A DNA stretch of 64,000 bases from Branchiostoma floridae (lineage: Eukaryota; Chordata; Leptocardii; Amphioxiformes; Branchiostomatidae): NCBI RefSeq assembly GCF_000003815.2, contig NC_049995.1, positions 17,903,075 to 17,967,074 of the forward strand, written 5' to 3'. The first letter of the stretch is position 1. The number at the start of each line of letters is the position of its first letter. This document shows positions 12,001 to 20,810 of the stretch, in pieces. Below the pieces are notes generated by a model, which was not told the DNA's origin, did no database searches, and saw only the letters and a program-made list of their open reading frames with translations. A program made the translations under genes and the position numbers.

Positions 12001-14347
12001 ATGTGTATACAGATTGCAGTATCCTAAAGTCAAAATTTGATGCAGAATTCTGTGTACTACACAATTCTGCCTCTAAATGTACAATTCTGCAGAACTGACT
12101 TATATAAGTTCCACGAAATCTATGAAATGTAATCATCATATGAAGGAACTATGCAATGTACAATGTACATGTATACCCTAATAATTAGAGTCCTCCAAAT
12201 TGAAGATGGTAATGAAAGTAGTCCGAATTCAAAATAGTAGTTACTCTGGATTTATAATCATATTAATGTCACATGTTTAAGGAAACAGTGGAATATTTGG
12301 AGTTTGTTGGAAACTCTCCTCACCTGAGACTGTGCTCCTTCCCCAGGTTTACAAGTGGACAGGTGACAACACTTTCTTCATCAAGGGGGACAAGGACTGT
12401 CTGGCCATCGGGGGAGGAGAGTAGGTCACGTCTTATACACCTTCTTAGATCCTCACATTTTCGTTAAGACATCCTTACTATGGCTTTCTTTGGGGGAGGA
12501 GAGTAGGTCACGTCTTATACACCTTCTTAGATCCTCACATTTTCTTTAAGACTGTCTGGCCATCGGGGGAGGAGAGGAGGTCACGTCTTATACACCTTCT
12601 TAGATCCTTAGAGAATTTTCCTTAGGACATTCTCGTTATAGCCTGGTATCCTGCCATATAATAGCTCCTGAGTCTCCGATCCTCTCTGCAAGGACTGTCT
12701 GGCCATCGGGGGAGGAGAGTAGGTCACGTCTTATACACCTTCTTAGATCATCAAATTTTCTTTAAGACATCCTTATTATGGCTTTCTTTGGGGGAGGAGA
12801 GTAGGTCACGTCTTATACACCTTCTTAGATCATCAAATTTTCGTTAAGACATCCTTATTATGGCTTTCTTTGATTTTCTTATACACCTTCTTAGATCCTA
12901 CCATTTTCATTAAGACATCCTTATTATGGCTTTATTTGATTTTCTTATACACCTTCTTAGATCCTCACATTTTCTTTAAGACATCCTTATTATGGCTTTA
13001 TTTTATTTTCATGGTGTCATGTTTCCGCTCCTCCCTGTGATTGGATGAGATGTTATGACTGACTGTATGATTGACTTATTAGATCCTCAAATTTTCCGTA
13101 TGGTATTCTTATTGTAGCTGTGTGTTGCTGTCGTATGATATGATTGACAGGTGTCATGTTTCCCCTGGCTGCCTGTGGTTGGATGAGATGTTATGACTGT
13201 ATGATTGACAGGTGTCATGTTCCCCCCCAGCGGCCAGTTTGGCCTGTGGTTGGACGAGATGTTATGACTGTATGATTGACAGGTGTCATGTTTCCCCCCA
13301 GTTCGGCCTGTGGTTGGCCGAGATGTTATGACTGTATGATTGACAGGTGTCATGTTTCCCCCAGTGGCCAGTTTGGCCTGTGGTTGGACGAGATGTTATG
13401 ACTGTATGATTGACAGGTGTCATGTTCCCCCCCAGCGGCCAGTTCGGCCTGTGGTTGGACGAGATGTTATGACTGTACTGTATGATTGACAGGTGTCATG
13501 TTTACCCCCAGTTCGGCCTGTGGTTGGCCGAGATGTTATGACTGTATGATTGACAGGTGTCATGTTTCCCCCAGTGGCCAGTTCGGCCTGTGGTTGGACG
13601 AGATGTTATGACTGTATGATTGACAGGTGTCATGTTTCCCCCCCAGCGGCCAGTTCGGCCTGTGGTTGGACGAGATGTTATGACTGTATGATTGACAGGT
13701 GTCATGTTTCCCCCCCAGCGGCCAGTTTGGCCTGTGGTTGGATGAGATGTTATGACTGTATGATTGACAGGTGTCATGTTTCCCCCCCAGCGGCCAGTTT
13801 GGCCTGTGGTTGGACGAGATGTTATGACTGTATGATTGACAGGTGTCATGTTTCCCCCCAGTTCGGCCTGTGGTTGGCCGAGATGTTATGACTGTATGAT
13901 TGACAGGTGTCATGTTTCCCCCAGTGGCCAGTTCGGCCTGTGGTTGGACGAGATGTTATGACTGTATGATTGACAGGTGTCATGTTTCCCCCCCAGCGGC
14001 CAGTTCGGCCTGTGGTTGGACGAGATGTGGTGCCTGTATGATTGACAGGTGTCATGTTTCCCCCAGCGGCCAGTTTGGTCTGTGGTTGGACGAGATGTTA
14101 TGACTGTATGATTGACAGGTGTCATGTTTCCCCCCAGCGGCCAGTTCGGCCTGTGGTTGGACGAGATGTTATGACTGTATGATTGACAGGTGTCATGTTT
14201 CCCCCCAGCGGCCAGTTCGGCCTGTGGTTGGACGAGATGTTGTACCACGGAAGAACCCACGCCTGTACGACCTTCAACAACCGGCTGCTGACCTCCCAGG
14301 AGGACTTCACCATCAAGGGGCTGGAGGCCTGGGGCTTCGAGATGTAA
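60..14347 (+). CDS. OXR1: OXR1/NCOA7-like TLDc-domain protein (5' truncated by window edge)
   Basis: Twelve exons assemble with matching phases: 60-173, 582-614, 855-1007, 2947-3125, 3751-4652, 7621-7786, 9246-9420, 10380-10496, 11241-11393, 11717-11812, 12347-12420, 14209-14347 (stop TAA 14345-14347), about 766 residues in the window. The first exon starts MLYVPDPDAW, the conserved segment just after the LysM domain of OXR1/NCOA7, so that domain should lie off the left edge. Exons 3-4 encode the GRAM-like part (FLKINVKYITAGK, then GTVSGVLLVTPNAIMFDPHK). Exon 5 is a long, poorly conserved Ser/Glu/Gly-rich linker. Exons 6-7 carry FAIPKDR and DHLYAFFLQWSPDVY. Exons 9-12 form the C-terminal TLDc domain (residues about 614-766: LPPRTEGYAWMLIYS, YGTGESFLFTF, YKWTGDNTFFIKGD, GLWLDEMLYHGR). 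The family protects against oxidative stress, and TLDc proteins bind the V-ATPase. One invertebrate gene usually represents both OXR1 and NCOA7, so the symbol is approximate. Nearly every exon boundary carries a tandem array. Confidence 0.93.
160..450 (+). repeat. Duplicated donor boundary, TLDc gene exon 60-173
   Basis: The exon end and donor (CCTTCGAGGAGATTCGTAAG, 162-181) recur with a few substitutions at about 409-428, together with the following intronic TAGATTCCCTTA. This is a two-copy, partly decayed boundary duplication. Confidence 0.6.
964..1560 (+). repeat. Donor-boundary array, TLDc gene exon 855-1007
   Basis: Six copies of a 44-bp unit (junction at about 1007, 1051, 1095, 1139, 1183, 1227) each carry the exon end ATCACAGCTGGCAAG and a GTGAGT or GTAAGT donor. 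Shorter, decayed units built on CTGGCAAGGTCAGTACAGCA continue to about 1560. A single copy of the 56-bp satellite unit found at 45070-45906 lies inside at about 1264-1316. Confidence 0.93.
2375..2960 (+). repeat. Acceptor-boundary array, TLDc gene exon 2947-3125
   Basis: Four upstream, partly degenerate copies (from about 2378, 2518, 2661 and 2826) repeat intron end plus up to about 100 nt of exon, including GTTAAGCGGCATTCT or GGTAAGCGGCATTCTTCTGG. The period is about 140 bp. Only the second upstream copy keeps a clean TTTCAG acceptor. Confidence 0.88.
3083..3565 (+). repeat. Donor-boundary array, TLDc gene exon 2947-3125
   Basis: Six copies (including the exon) of an 82-93 bp unit contain CCACCATGTACCACGATATC, the exon end CCACACAAAAG and donor GTAGGA, followed by a variable (AAAC)n tract. 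Length differences between copies come mostly from the AAAC tract. Confidence 0.94.
4699..4906. mobile_element. Mariner-like MITE (CTGTAAATGCA ends)
   Basis: Ends CTGTAAATGCA / TGCATTTACAG are flanked by TA on both sides, 208 bp, with internal TTCGCGGTGGATTTAATTT repeats. A second member lies at 19791-19981. It lies in the intron after the long linker exon of the TLDc gene. Confidence 0.75.
5560..7650 (+). repeat. Acceptor-boundary array, TLDc gene exon 7621-7786
   Basis: About 25 copies of a 66-70 bp unit contain a pyrimidine tract and acceptor (TCTCTGTCCCACAG), the exon start AGCTGCTGCCGTCCCAGCCC, and intronic TTAGAACATTATGACCCA. The oldest-looking copies lie at the 5' end (5560-5960) and the most uniform at 6000-7350. 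Some units carry a roughly 23 bp insertion (about 6465, 7030, 7400, 7575). Confidence 0.96.
7763..8170 (+). repeat. Donor-boundary array, TLDc gene exon 7621-7786
   Basis: The exon end and donor (CATCCCGAAGGACAGGTAAA) recur at about 7890-7912 and 8070-8092, each followed by CTCCGGTGGGAGACAC-like sequence. There are three decayed copies of about 150 bp. Confidence 0.82.
8529..9155. mobile_element. TTAA-flanked foldback MITE (interrupted by gap)
   Basis: Long terminal inverted repeats (GCCCCGTTTACAAATCAAGA ... its reverse complement) are flanked by TTAA at 8525-8528 and 9156-9159. The right arm contains a nested palindrome around CGTCGGCATCAGGGTCATAC. TTAA targets suggest a piggyBac-type mobiliser (inference). 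The centre is N. Confidence 0.78.
8566..8997. other. Assembly gap (432 N)
   Basis: Run of N inside the TTAA foldback element, in a TLDc gene intron. Open frames across it are meaningless. Confidence 1.
9330..9990 (+). repeat. Donor-boundary array with alternating A/B units, TLDc gene exon 9246-9420
   Basis: Five junctions at 9420, 9554, 9693, 9837 and 9980 share CTGTACAAGGACTGGGAG followed by GTCAG. Copies 1, 3 and 5 are type A (protein EETDSLEVVDDFYSSE); copies 2 and 4 are type B (EEADLLEVINHCYSEE or the NHFYSEE variant). This is a higher-order repeat of about 275-285 bp. Confidence 0.93.
10440..10770 (+). repeat. Donor-boundary array, TLDc gene exon 10380-10496
   Basis: Four copies of a unit of about 75-92 bp share exon end GACTCCAAACATGTCTCACT, donor GGTAAG and an intronic CTTTGAACTCCAACCC-type tail. 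Confidence 0.92.
10767..11245 (+). repeat. Acceptor-boundary array, TLDc gene exon 11241-11393
   Basis: About ten short (30 bp) units of GTCATGTTCCCCAG plus GTGATTGACAG lead to a first pseudo-exon copy (acceptor 11081-11082, then 77 nt of true exon sequence, 11083-11159). A second intronic stretch and the real acceptor at 11240 follow. Confidence 0.92.
11400..11650. repeat. (GGGA)n and (GGAT)n/(GAAT)n tracts
   Basis: About eleven GGGA units at 11441-11480, then GGATG/GAATG-rich sequence, in the TLDc gene intron after exon 11241-11393. Confidence 0.9.
12395..13090 (+). repeat. Donor-boundary array, TLDc gene exon 12347-12420
   Basis: The exon end CCATCGGGGGAGGAGA with donor GTAGGT and the following TCACGTCTTATACACCTTCT recur at about 12490, 12555, 12700 and 12788. 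Intron-only partial units continue to about 13090. Confidence 0.9.
13130..14235 (+). repeat. Acceptor-boundary array, TLDc gene last exon
   Basis: Sixteen copies of a unit of about 68-75 bp contain GATTGACAGGTGTCATGTT, a C-tract with CAG, and exon start CGGCCAGTTCGGCCTGTGG plus TTGGACGAGATGTT. Only the 3'-most (14209) continues into the real exon. Variant order (GGCCG-type unit followed by AGTGGCC-type unit) recurs at about 13300, 13510 and 13870, indicating block duplication. Confidence 0.96.
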
Positions 14348-15402
14348 TCCGACCCCCACACGGCTTCAACAAGGAACCCGACACCGACAGGGCTTCAATA
14401 CGTAACCTGATATACCCATTGGCTTCAAATGTTGTACCTGATCTTTAGCGAAAAGTCCCAGAGGAACCTTGAATTTACAGTTTTGGATGATTCTGAAATG
14501 TAACCTGATCTTATGCAGTTGTAATCTTATCTCACTGCTAGGGTGGTGAGATGTAACCTGATCTTACAGCTGGGCTTGTGAGGTGTTACTTGATCTTATG
14601 CAGGTGTAACCATATCTTAATGCTGGTGTTGTGAGACGTAATGTGATCTATCACAGAGATGTAATCTGATCTTACACAGCTGTAACCTTATCTCGTCCCT
14701 GCCCTGCACTGTTGTTGTACTTAGTTAGCTGCAGGGTGAGTAACAGTTGCACATCCATGTAGTTTTGTATGGGGAAAGGTGCATCCACTTCAGGCTGTTG
14801 GGCTAAACTGAGGCAAATTCTAGGCAAATTCTATTCACTCTGTTCTTCTTAGATCCCAGCTGTGTGCAAGCATGTCAATTCCGTCTGACTAGAGAAAGTT
14901 GGTCCAGGTGCTATATCCACGCATCCAACAGTCTGTAAAGACCTTTGTTCTCTTTATGTCAACGTACTTGTGGCTGAATTCCATAGAATTTGATCACTAT
15001 CATGGTTCCAACCTTGACAGCAAGTATTCAATGCCAGAGGACGCCCCCCCCCTCTACAGTATCAAGTTTCCTACCAAACAGGCTGCAATGCTGCAGACCG
15101 AAGTAGTTTCTTCTGTTCAGCTTCATCAGTGCCTAATGACTATACCTGGAGTTACTATTAGAAGGAAATATGAAATAGGGAGACAAAAGATTGGGCCTCA
15201 GCAGTTAAATTCATTGTTTTTGGACGCAAGTGTCAAATGGGATTCCTAAAGGTATCAGACATGAAGCTAATACAATGGGTTGTAAAGTACAGTCCGATCT
15301 GACTGTGTTCACTCTCAGAAACTGAATGAGCCAAATTGAAGACCATGGAAGACCCTGTTTTATATTTCAAATTTTAACATGTTTTGTTTCTGAGATAAAC
15401 TT

Positions 15403-15806
15403 GCCTGGTTACCAAACCTCAGCCCGATCTCAAGTATCTATCGTGCAGGGGTCTGGCAGGATGACATGGGAACTCTTCTCAATTTTGCCCCTTATAGTGG
15501 GCAAAAAACTCCACCAATAGAACAGTAGCAGGATCAGCAGGAGGTAACTACACCCCACCATGATTGGTTAAAGACCCCAACTGTATTTTTTGAATCCATA
15601 ACAGTGACCACTAAGTACTTGATTCGCTTAACTGTGATAGCCTGCTGACCAACTGTGGTGTGTTGTAGCTGGCTACCTGTGGTGTGAGTGGTCATCAATC
15701 CTAGGTTCTCCTCCCTCTGATCAAGGGCCTTCGAGAACCTTTCTACAGCCATCCTGCCAGACCCCAACACGAAAGATATCTGAGGTTGGGGTATGGTATC
15801 CAGGCT
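15403..15806. mobile_element. Inverted-repeat element (GCCTGGNTACCA ends)
   Basis: Ends TGCCTGGTTACCAAACCTCA and TGAGGTTGGGGTATGGTATC-CAGGCTA are imperfect inverted repeats. A shorter relative is at 20969-21154 (AGCCTGGATACCAG / TGGTAACCAGGCTA). No clear target duplication was resolved. Confidence 0.55.
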
Positions 15807-15953
15807 AGAGATAGACCAACTACAGGTTCGATTCACAGATGTGGCATGAGAGATGGGGCACCTAGACTGACTGTGAGAAGTGTACTAAGCTGATGTACAT
15901 AATTCATCTTGCTTATAAAATTATACATTATTTACATATTACTGGATCATCAG

Positions 15954-15959
15954 AATAAA
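15954..15959 (+). promoter_or_regulatory. Candidate polyadenylation signal, TLDc gene
   Basis: AATAAA about 1.6 kb after the stop codon. An interspersed element (15403-15806) would then lie inside the 3' UTR. Confidence 0.3.
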
Positions 15960-16176
15960 TCATATTACCATATATTTGGACATTTAGGCTATGTTGAGTT
16001 ACTTTACTTTAACTTTATTTGATTGTTGTATATGTTACTTGGACAGTGAACTTTTTTTTTCAACATTGTCTGTCACACGTCAAGCAGTTTTGGCACTGCA
16101 TTTTACGTTGACCTACTCTCAACTTCTTGTACTAAAGTGCACGAATCTCTCTATCCAATGCTGAGATAGTCTTCAC

Positions 16177-16517
16177 CAGGGCTCTAGCCAGCGTCCATTT
16201 TTCCGTCAATTGACGGAAATTTGCTGCGTGTGACGGAAAATTTTTAAAACCAATCCGTCAACCTTGACGGACAAAAATCCTTGGTGGAAGCTACAGGCAG
16301 CTTGGGGACACTGTCCACGGTCGGAAAGCCACACACTGTTTGTTTTGCTATTGTTATGATTGATGACTTAGTGTGTCGGCGACCTTTCGCATACGATAAT
16401 CTCATTAAAAACCTGTATTGCAAGGTCTCAGTTCCGTCTTTCTAACTTAATTTTTGCCGTTTTCGTGACAATGGGAATTGGCTGACGGAAAAAAATGTCG
16501 AGCTGGCTAGAGCCCTG
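16177..16517 (+). mobile_element. hAT-like MITE, 341 bp
   Basis: Ends CAGGGCTCTAGCCAGC / GCTGGCTAGAGCCCTG with an exact 8-bp target duplication GTCTTCAC (16169-16176 and 16518-16525). CAGGG ends and 8-bp duplications are hAT hallmarks. Copies at 43846-44185 and 56917-57249. Confidence 0.9.
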
Positions 16518-17423
16518 GTCTTCACACATGTCTACGTAAATGTGTGACAGTGACTTGACTGAAGCTTGTCCCGACTACTGCTAGCGATGAAAGTGTGACG
16601 GAAGTCGCAAAATCATATACGACGCAGTACATTATTTATTAGAAGTGGGCCCATATGGGGGTACTTGGATCTAGAAAAGGATTCTTGTCGAAAAGACGAG
16701 GTAACTTTGTGAAAAGTAGGGTGCATTTTGTATCCCCCCAAATGTATTATCTATCGGAAAGTAACAGTTCCATTTGGAGTGGAATGCCCCCTCTATATAT
16801 AAGAGCAGGTGCGAACAGCTAAAATTGAGTACATTTAAGTCCATGCAGTATGTTTAGCAGTGTTTAACTCATTTGCATATAACCAGTTCTTAATGACTTC
16901 TGTTAATTAGTGGGGTTGAGGCAGGAAGCTAGAGTCAAAGTATAGCCACCATGGCTGTAGCCAAGATGTATGTAAAAATGCTGTTAAGTAAATTAGAGTA
17001 TAGAAAACTCTTTATTTTCTTAATATAGAAAAGGAAGTATTGTCATTCCAGAATGATTGTAAAACAGAAAGATTTATTATAAACGGGCACAGTGCTTATG
17101 CCTTATGCTTTTCATGTCAATATGCTGTTATATATGTATCGCTAAATGTATAAATCTAACTATGATTGGCACCAGTTTGCTCATAAAGATTAATCTATGA
17201 GTCATTCTAAGATGTTATTAGAGAGAGTTCGGTCCAACAGAAGGAAAAGTGGTGACTAGAATTTTACTCATCACAATTTTAGTCAGCATGTATAGAGAAC
17301 AAGCTCCTAGGTGGTCGTGACCCACTATTTGTTGTGTCTTACTATGGCTGCCTGTCAAAATCAGCAATTTTGCATTCCTAAACTTTATTTTGTTGTTTGC
17401 AGTAACTGTTGTACATCATGTAA

Positions 17424-17707
17424 AGGTGGGGTCACACGTGCGTATATATTTAAGCCCGTATGAGGCGCGCATGGGAGTATTTACCTCCACCAGGCCCCAT
17501 AGGTCGCTGGAAAAATAATAGAAATTGGACAAACGTAAACAGGTAACATGTCAGGCGAGTCAGCTAACTCATCTAGAATGTTATGTATGTATATTTGTCC
17601 AATTTGTACTATTTTTCCCGCGACCCGTGGAGCCTGGTAGAGACTAAGAAAGAGCTTCATACGCACCTCAAATGGACTTGAATATATACGCATGTGTGAC
17701 CCCACCT
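17424..17707. mobile_element. Harbinger-like MITE, 284 bp
   Basis: Ends AGGTGGGGTCACACGTGCGT / its near reverse complement, flanked by TAA on both sides (17421-17423, 17708-17710). The trinucleotide TAA duplication suggests PIF/Harbinger (inference). Confidence 0.7.
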
Positions 17708-18028
17708 TAAATGGCTAAAGCCACACAATGTAATAATTGTAACCCTTAGAAGGAATTTCATGTCATCATATTTCTTAACGTCGGGCTGAGCTTTTGCTTA
17801 ATTTTGATAAAATGAATCTTAATATGTGAATGCCACATCTCTGATTATAATCTAAACTGCTAATATGCATTTCATTTGTCACTAAGGGTCAAATCAGAAA
17901 TATTGTTGAAAGCAGCACGAATGCAATACCTGGGTTTCTGTTTTGATTTATTTTTTAAGACATCTTCAGTAGGAGAAATTGTGATTGTACATGAGAAAAG
18001 GTCACAGCCATTTCTGATAACTGATATA

Positions 18029-18199
18029 CTGTAAAACTTTAAACTTTCGTGGAGGTTTTATTTTTGCCGTGATCTTTCCTCTGTCACTAAGAAAATCTGT
18101 ATTATTGCTTTAGTACAGAATTGTTCCAACCGCGAACTCACAGCGAAAACCTCCTTCTACCGCCAAATAAAACGTCCGCAAAAGTATAGAGATTTACAG
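18029..18199. mobile_element. Mariner-like MITE (CTGTAAA ends)
   Basis: CTGTAAAACTTTAAACTTTC at the left and AGAGATTTACAG at the right, TA on both sides, 171 bp, with inverted GTGGAGGTTTT / AAAACCTCC segments inside. Confidence 0.55.
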
Positions 18200-18251
18200 T
18201 ACTTGCTCGTTGTGGCCTGGACTCCATATATTTGGCCTCCTTTGGTCAATA

Positions 18252-18648
18252 TACACCTTTCTCACCCGGCGGCCATGATAGATCGAAGATGAGGTCAATG
18301 AGGCAAACAGACAAAACTTATTTCTAAAATCAGGTCCCATTTAGTTTTCCCCCAAACCACACAATTTTTTATAATACAAGATGGAATAATAAATATTACA
18401 AGTAGTGTTATGCACTGAAAGATGTAGCGATTTAGAGTAGTGTAGACTGATCTCATAGTCCCGTAAGAGATGCAAAACAAAAACATAATAACGCAAATTT
18501 TTGATTGATTTGCAGCCATTCACTTATTGGTCACTTTCCTAATTGGCAGGTTATCATTGGCTGAACTGCTAATTATGATGGACAGTCTTTTGTTTGCCGC
18601 ATTGAACTCGTTTTAGATCTATCATGGCCGCCGCGTGAGAAAGGTGTA
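18252..18648. mobile_element. MITE with long TIR (TACACCTTTCTCAC)
   Basis: Ends TACACCTTTCTCACCCGGCG and the reverse complement near 18615-18648 extend over about 34 bp through GGCCATGATAGATC. TA flanks both sides. GGCCTCCTTTGGTCAA occurs just outside both ends (18229 and 18652). Confidence 0.7.
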
Positions 18649-19654
18649 TATGGCCTCCTTCGGTCAACCATATTGACCATGGCAAGATGCTGTAGTGTGG
18701 CCTGAACAATTCTGTAATAAGTCAGACCAGCTGCTGCAGAGATAGCCTGTTTGCTGGGAGGACGTTAGGGAAACTGTTGTAATCGTTAACTAGTCATGAG
18801 TATGTGCATATACCTGTGCATCCTGTCAGTGGGTGCAATTTCAGATACAAGTTCCCGGGCGCTTTCGACCCCACAAAACTTGGTGTATCTGAGTTGTCCC
18901 TCGTGTTCCCGGGAGAGTGTCCCTGTGGATATCCATGTATGTACAGACTAGAGTGTACAATGTACGTACGTACAAGCCAGCGCAGGACTGTAGAATTACT
19001 GTTATATGATGTATTCGCTGGCAATTAAGAGTTAAGAAAAAGTGTCTGGATTGAAAAAAAGTCCAGATTAGAAGACTGTCAATGTTCCATGTACAGAGTC
19101 AAAGTGACCATATTCGTATAGCCTCCGCGGCAGGCTTCATGGGGCCAGTTTTTGGCCTTGTCATTTCCAGGCTAACTTTTGGTATAATGCTAAAGCTAGG
19201 CTTTTTGGCTACACCTTAGTAGTGGAGCCATTACTTATAGTAATCAAACTCAGCCCAATGTGATGTAAAAAGTTGTGCAATGCATTCCCATAGAAATTTG
19301 TTGCTGTTTTTTTTTTTCTGAATGTAGCAAGTACTAATTTTGCTTATCTTTTCGCGGACAAGTCTTACGATTTTTCTGCTTCGATGTGTTATGCCTAAAA
19401 TGGTTCTCATAAAAATACCTTGAACAGGGGTTCAGAAAATGGTTCCAAAACGAAGCCTTCAAATGCTCAGACCACCTCCTGGCTACACAAGGCCTGTCGC
19501 GCGGGGAAACAGTCGTACTTAAAATACATGTACTGGCCAAGTGGGAGGTTTACATGTAGGAATACAGTGTAGATAGATAGATGTAAAATAAAAAGAAAGG
19601 TATTCTATCCAGTCCCAGTGGGCTGCAGGGCTGTAGTTCCAGCCTGGCAGTTTA

Positions 19655-20147
19655 TTACATTCTCCTATAGTACACAGAGACATCTATCTGCGCCAGCAAA
19701 CCACCTCTTGGCTGTACTCTGCTATCTTAACTGTCACCATCAGTTCCTAAATGCCCTGCTTATAAATATTAATGAACTTACCCTGATGTACTGTAGATGC
19801 ATTTATGTTTGCGGAGATTTAATTTCACGGTAGTGGGGAAAAGGACTTTTTGCAGTGGTTTTAAGTTCGGGGTAGCACCATGCACTGTAGTCTCTTACTG
19901 CCATGGAAAAATGTTTGCGGTGGTTTTAAGTTCACAGTGGTCGCGAACATTAAACCACTGGGAAAGTTTCTGCATTTACAGTATGCGAGGTCCATTTTGA
20001 AAACTGCAAGGCCTATTCTCTGATTGGCTGACATTTGATTTGTGGCGACGCCCACAGGAACTGATGGTGACGGTTGAGATAGCAGAGTACAGACAAGAGG
20101 CGGTTTGCTGGCGCCGTTGGACGTCTGCGTAGGAGAATGGTTTGTTG
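19655..20147. repeat. Inverted pair of a 90-bp interspersed repeat
   Basis: GCCAGCAAACCACCTCTTGG...CACCATCAGTTCCT (19690-19748) recurs inverted at 20056-20147, with a third direct relative at 23516-23602 in EXOSC6 intron 5. The family was not recognised. Confidence 0.6.
19791..19981. mobile_element. Mariner-like MITE (CTGTA(A/G)ATGCA ends)
   Basis: Same family as 4699-4906: ends CTGTAGATGCA / TGCATTTACAG, TA on both sides, 191 bp, intergenic. Confidence 0.72.
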
Positions 20148-20810
20148 TAACCCTCCTGTATCTGGTAGCTGGTGCAACTGGTGAAGTTTAGATTGTGCAA
20201 ATAAAGGTGACACTTTCTAGTCTTGTGTACTTTGTCTTTTTGTGTGTGTGTGTTGTGGGGGGGAGGGCGGAGGCTTGCAGCTGGTGAGTATGTCAAAGTT
20301 CAGTTCAGTTAAAAGCCTCTGGTTGACAACACGCTAAGTGCATTCTTTCAGCGTAATAGCTGTAACTTGTCTGTATTCCGCTAAAGGGCGCAGCTACGTG
20401 AGAGGCTGGCCATTTGTAGGGTATGAATGGGGGGATCTTGGTGGCCTTACGTGATAGACAGGCCAGCTAGACATCCCTGGGGCACAGCCCAGCTTTTTCA
20501 ATAAACCCCTGCCGTGATATGCTGTACTTAAAAGTATTGTTTTTTCAACAACAACAAGTATCACAGATGTATTTCATTTTGACATTAATTACACATTTTA
20601 TTCTTGGATGCTTTATAGATATGGTTTTTCCTCTGAATGAAAAAAAAATAACCTCTGTCCCCCCTCCCTCTTTACCTTTAGAACAATCCGTTAACCTCTA
20701 ACCTCTGACTCCTGGCCCCGTGCGTGCATGCTACCGGTCTACTAAAAACAGAAACCCCGTAAGACCGAAGCGATCCCGATTGAACCTGTGTCGGTGAGGA
20801 CTCGGACACG

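Larger units (their letters stand above)
14348..20810. other. Intergenic region between TLDc gene and EXOSC6
   Basis: No coding exon was recognised. It holds the TLDc gene 3' UTR, the elements listed at 15403, 16177, 17424, 18029, 18252 and 19791, and an inverted repeat pair at 19655-20147. A 116-codon open frame at 14899-15249 has no recognisable features. Confidence 0.7.

Noticed and set aside
14899-15249. 116-codon open frame after the TLDc gene
   Set aside because: It lies in the presumed 3' UTR or intergenic DNA, with no domain, repeat or splice support.
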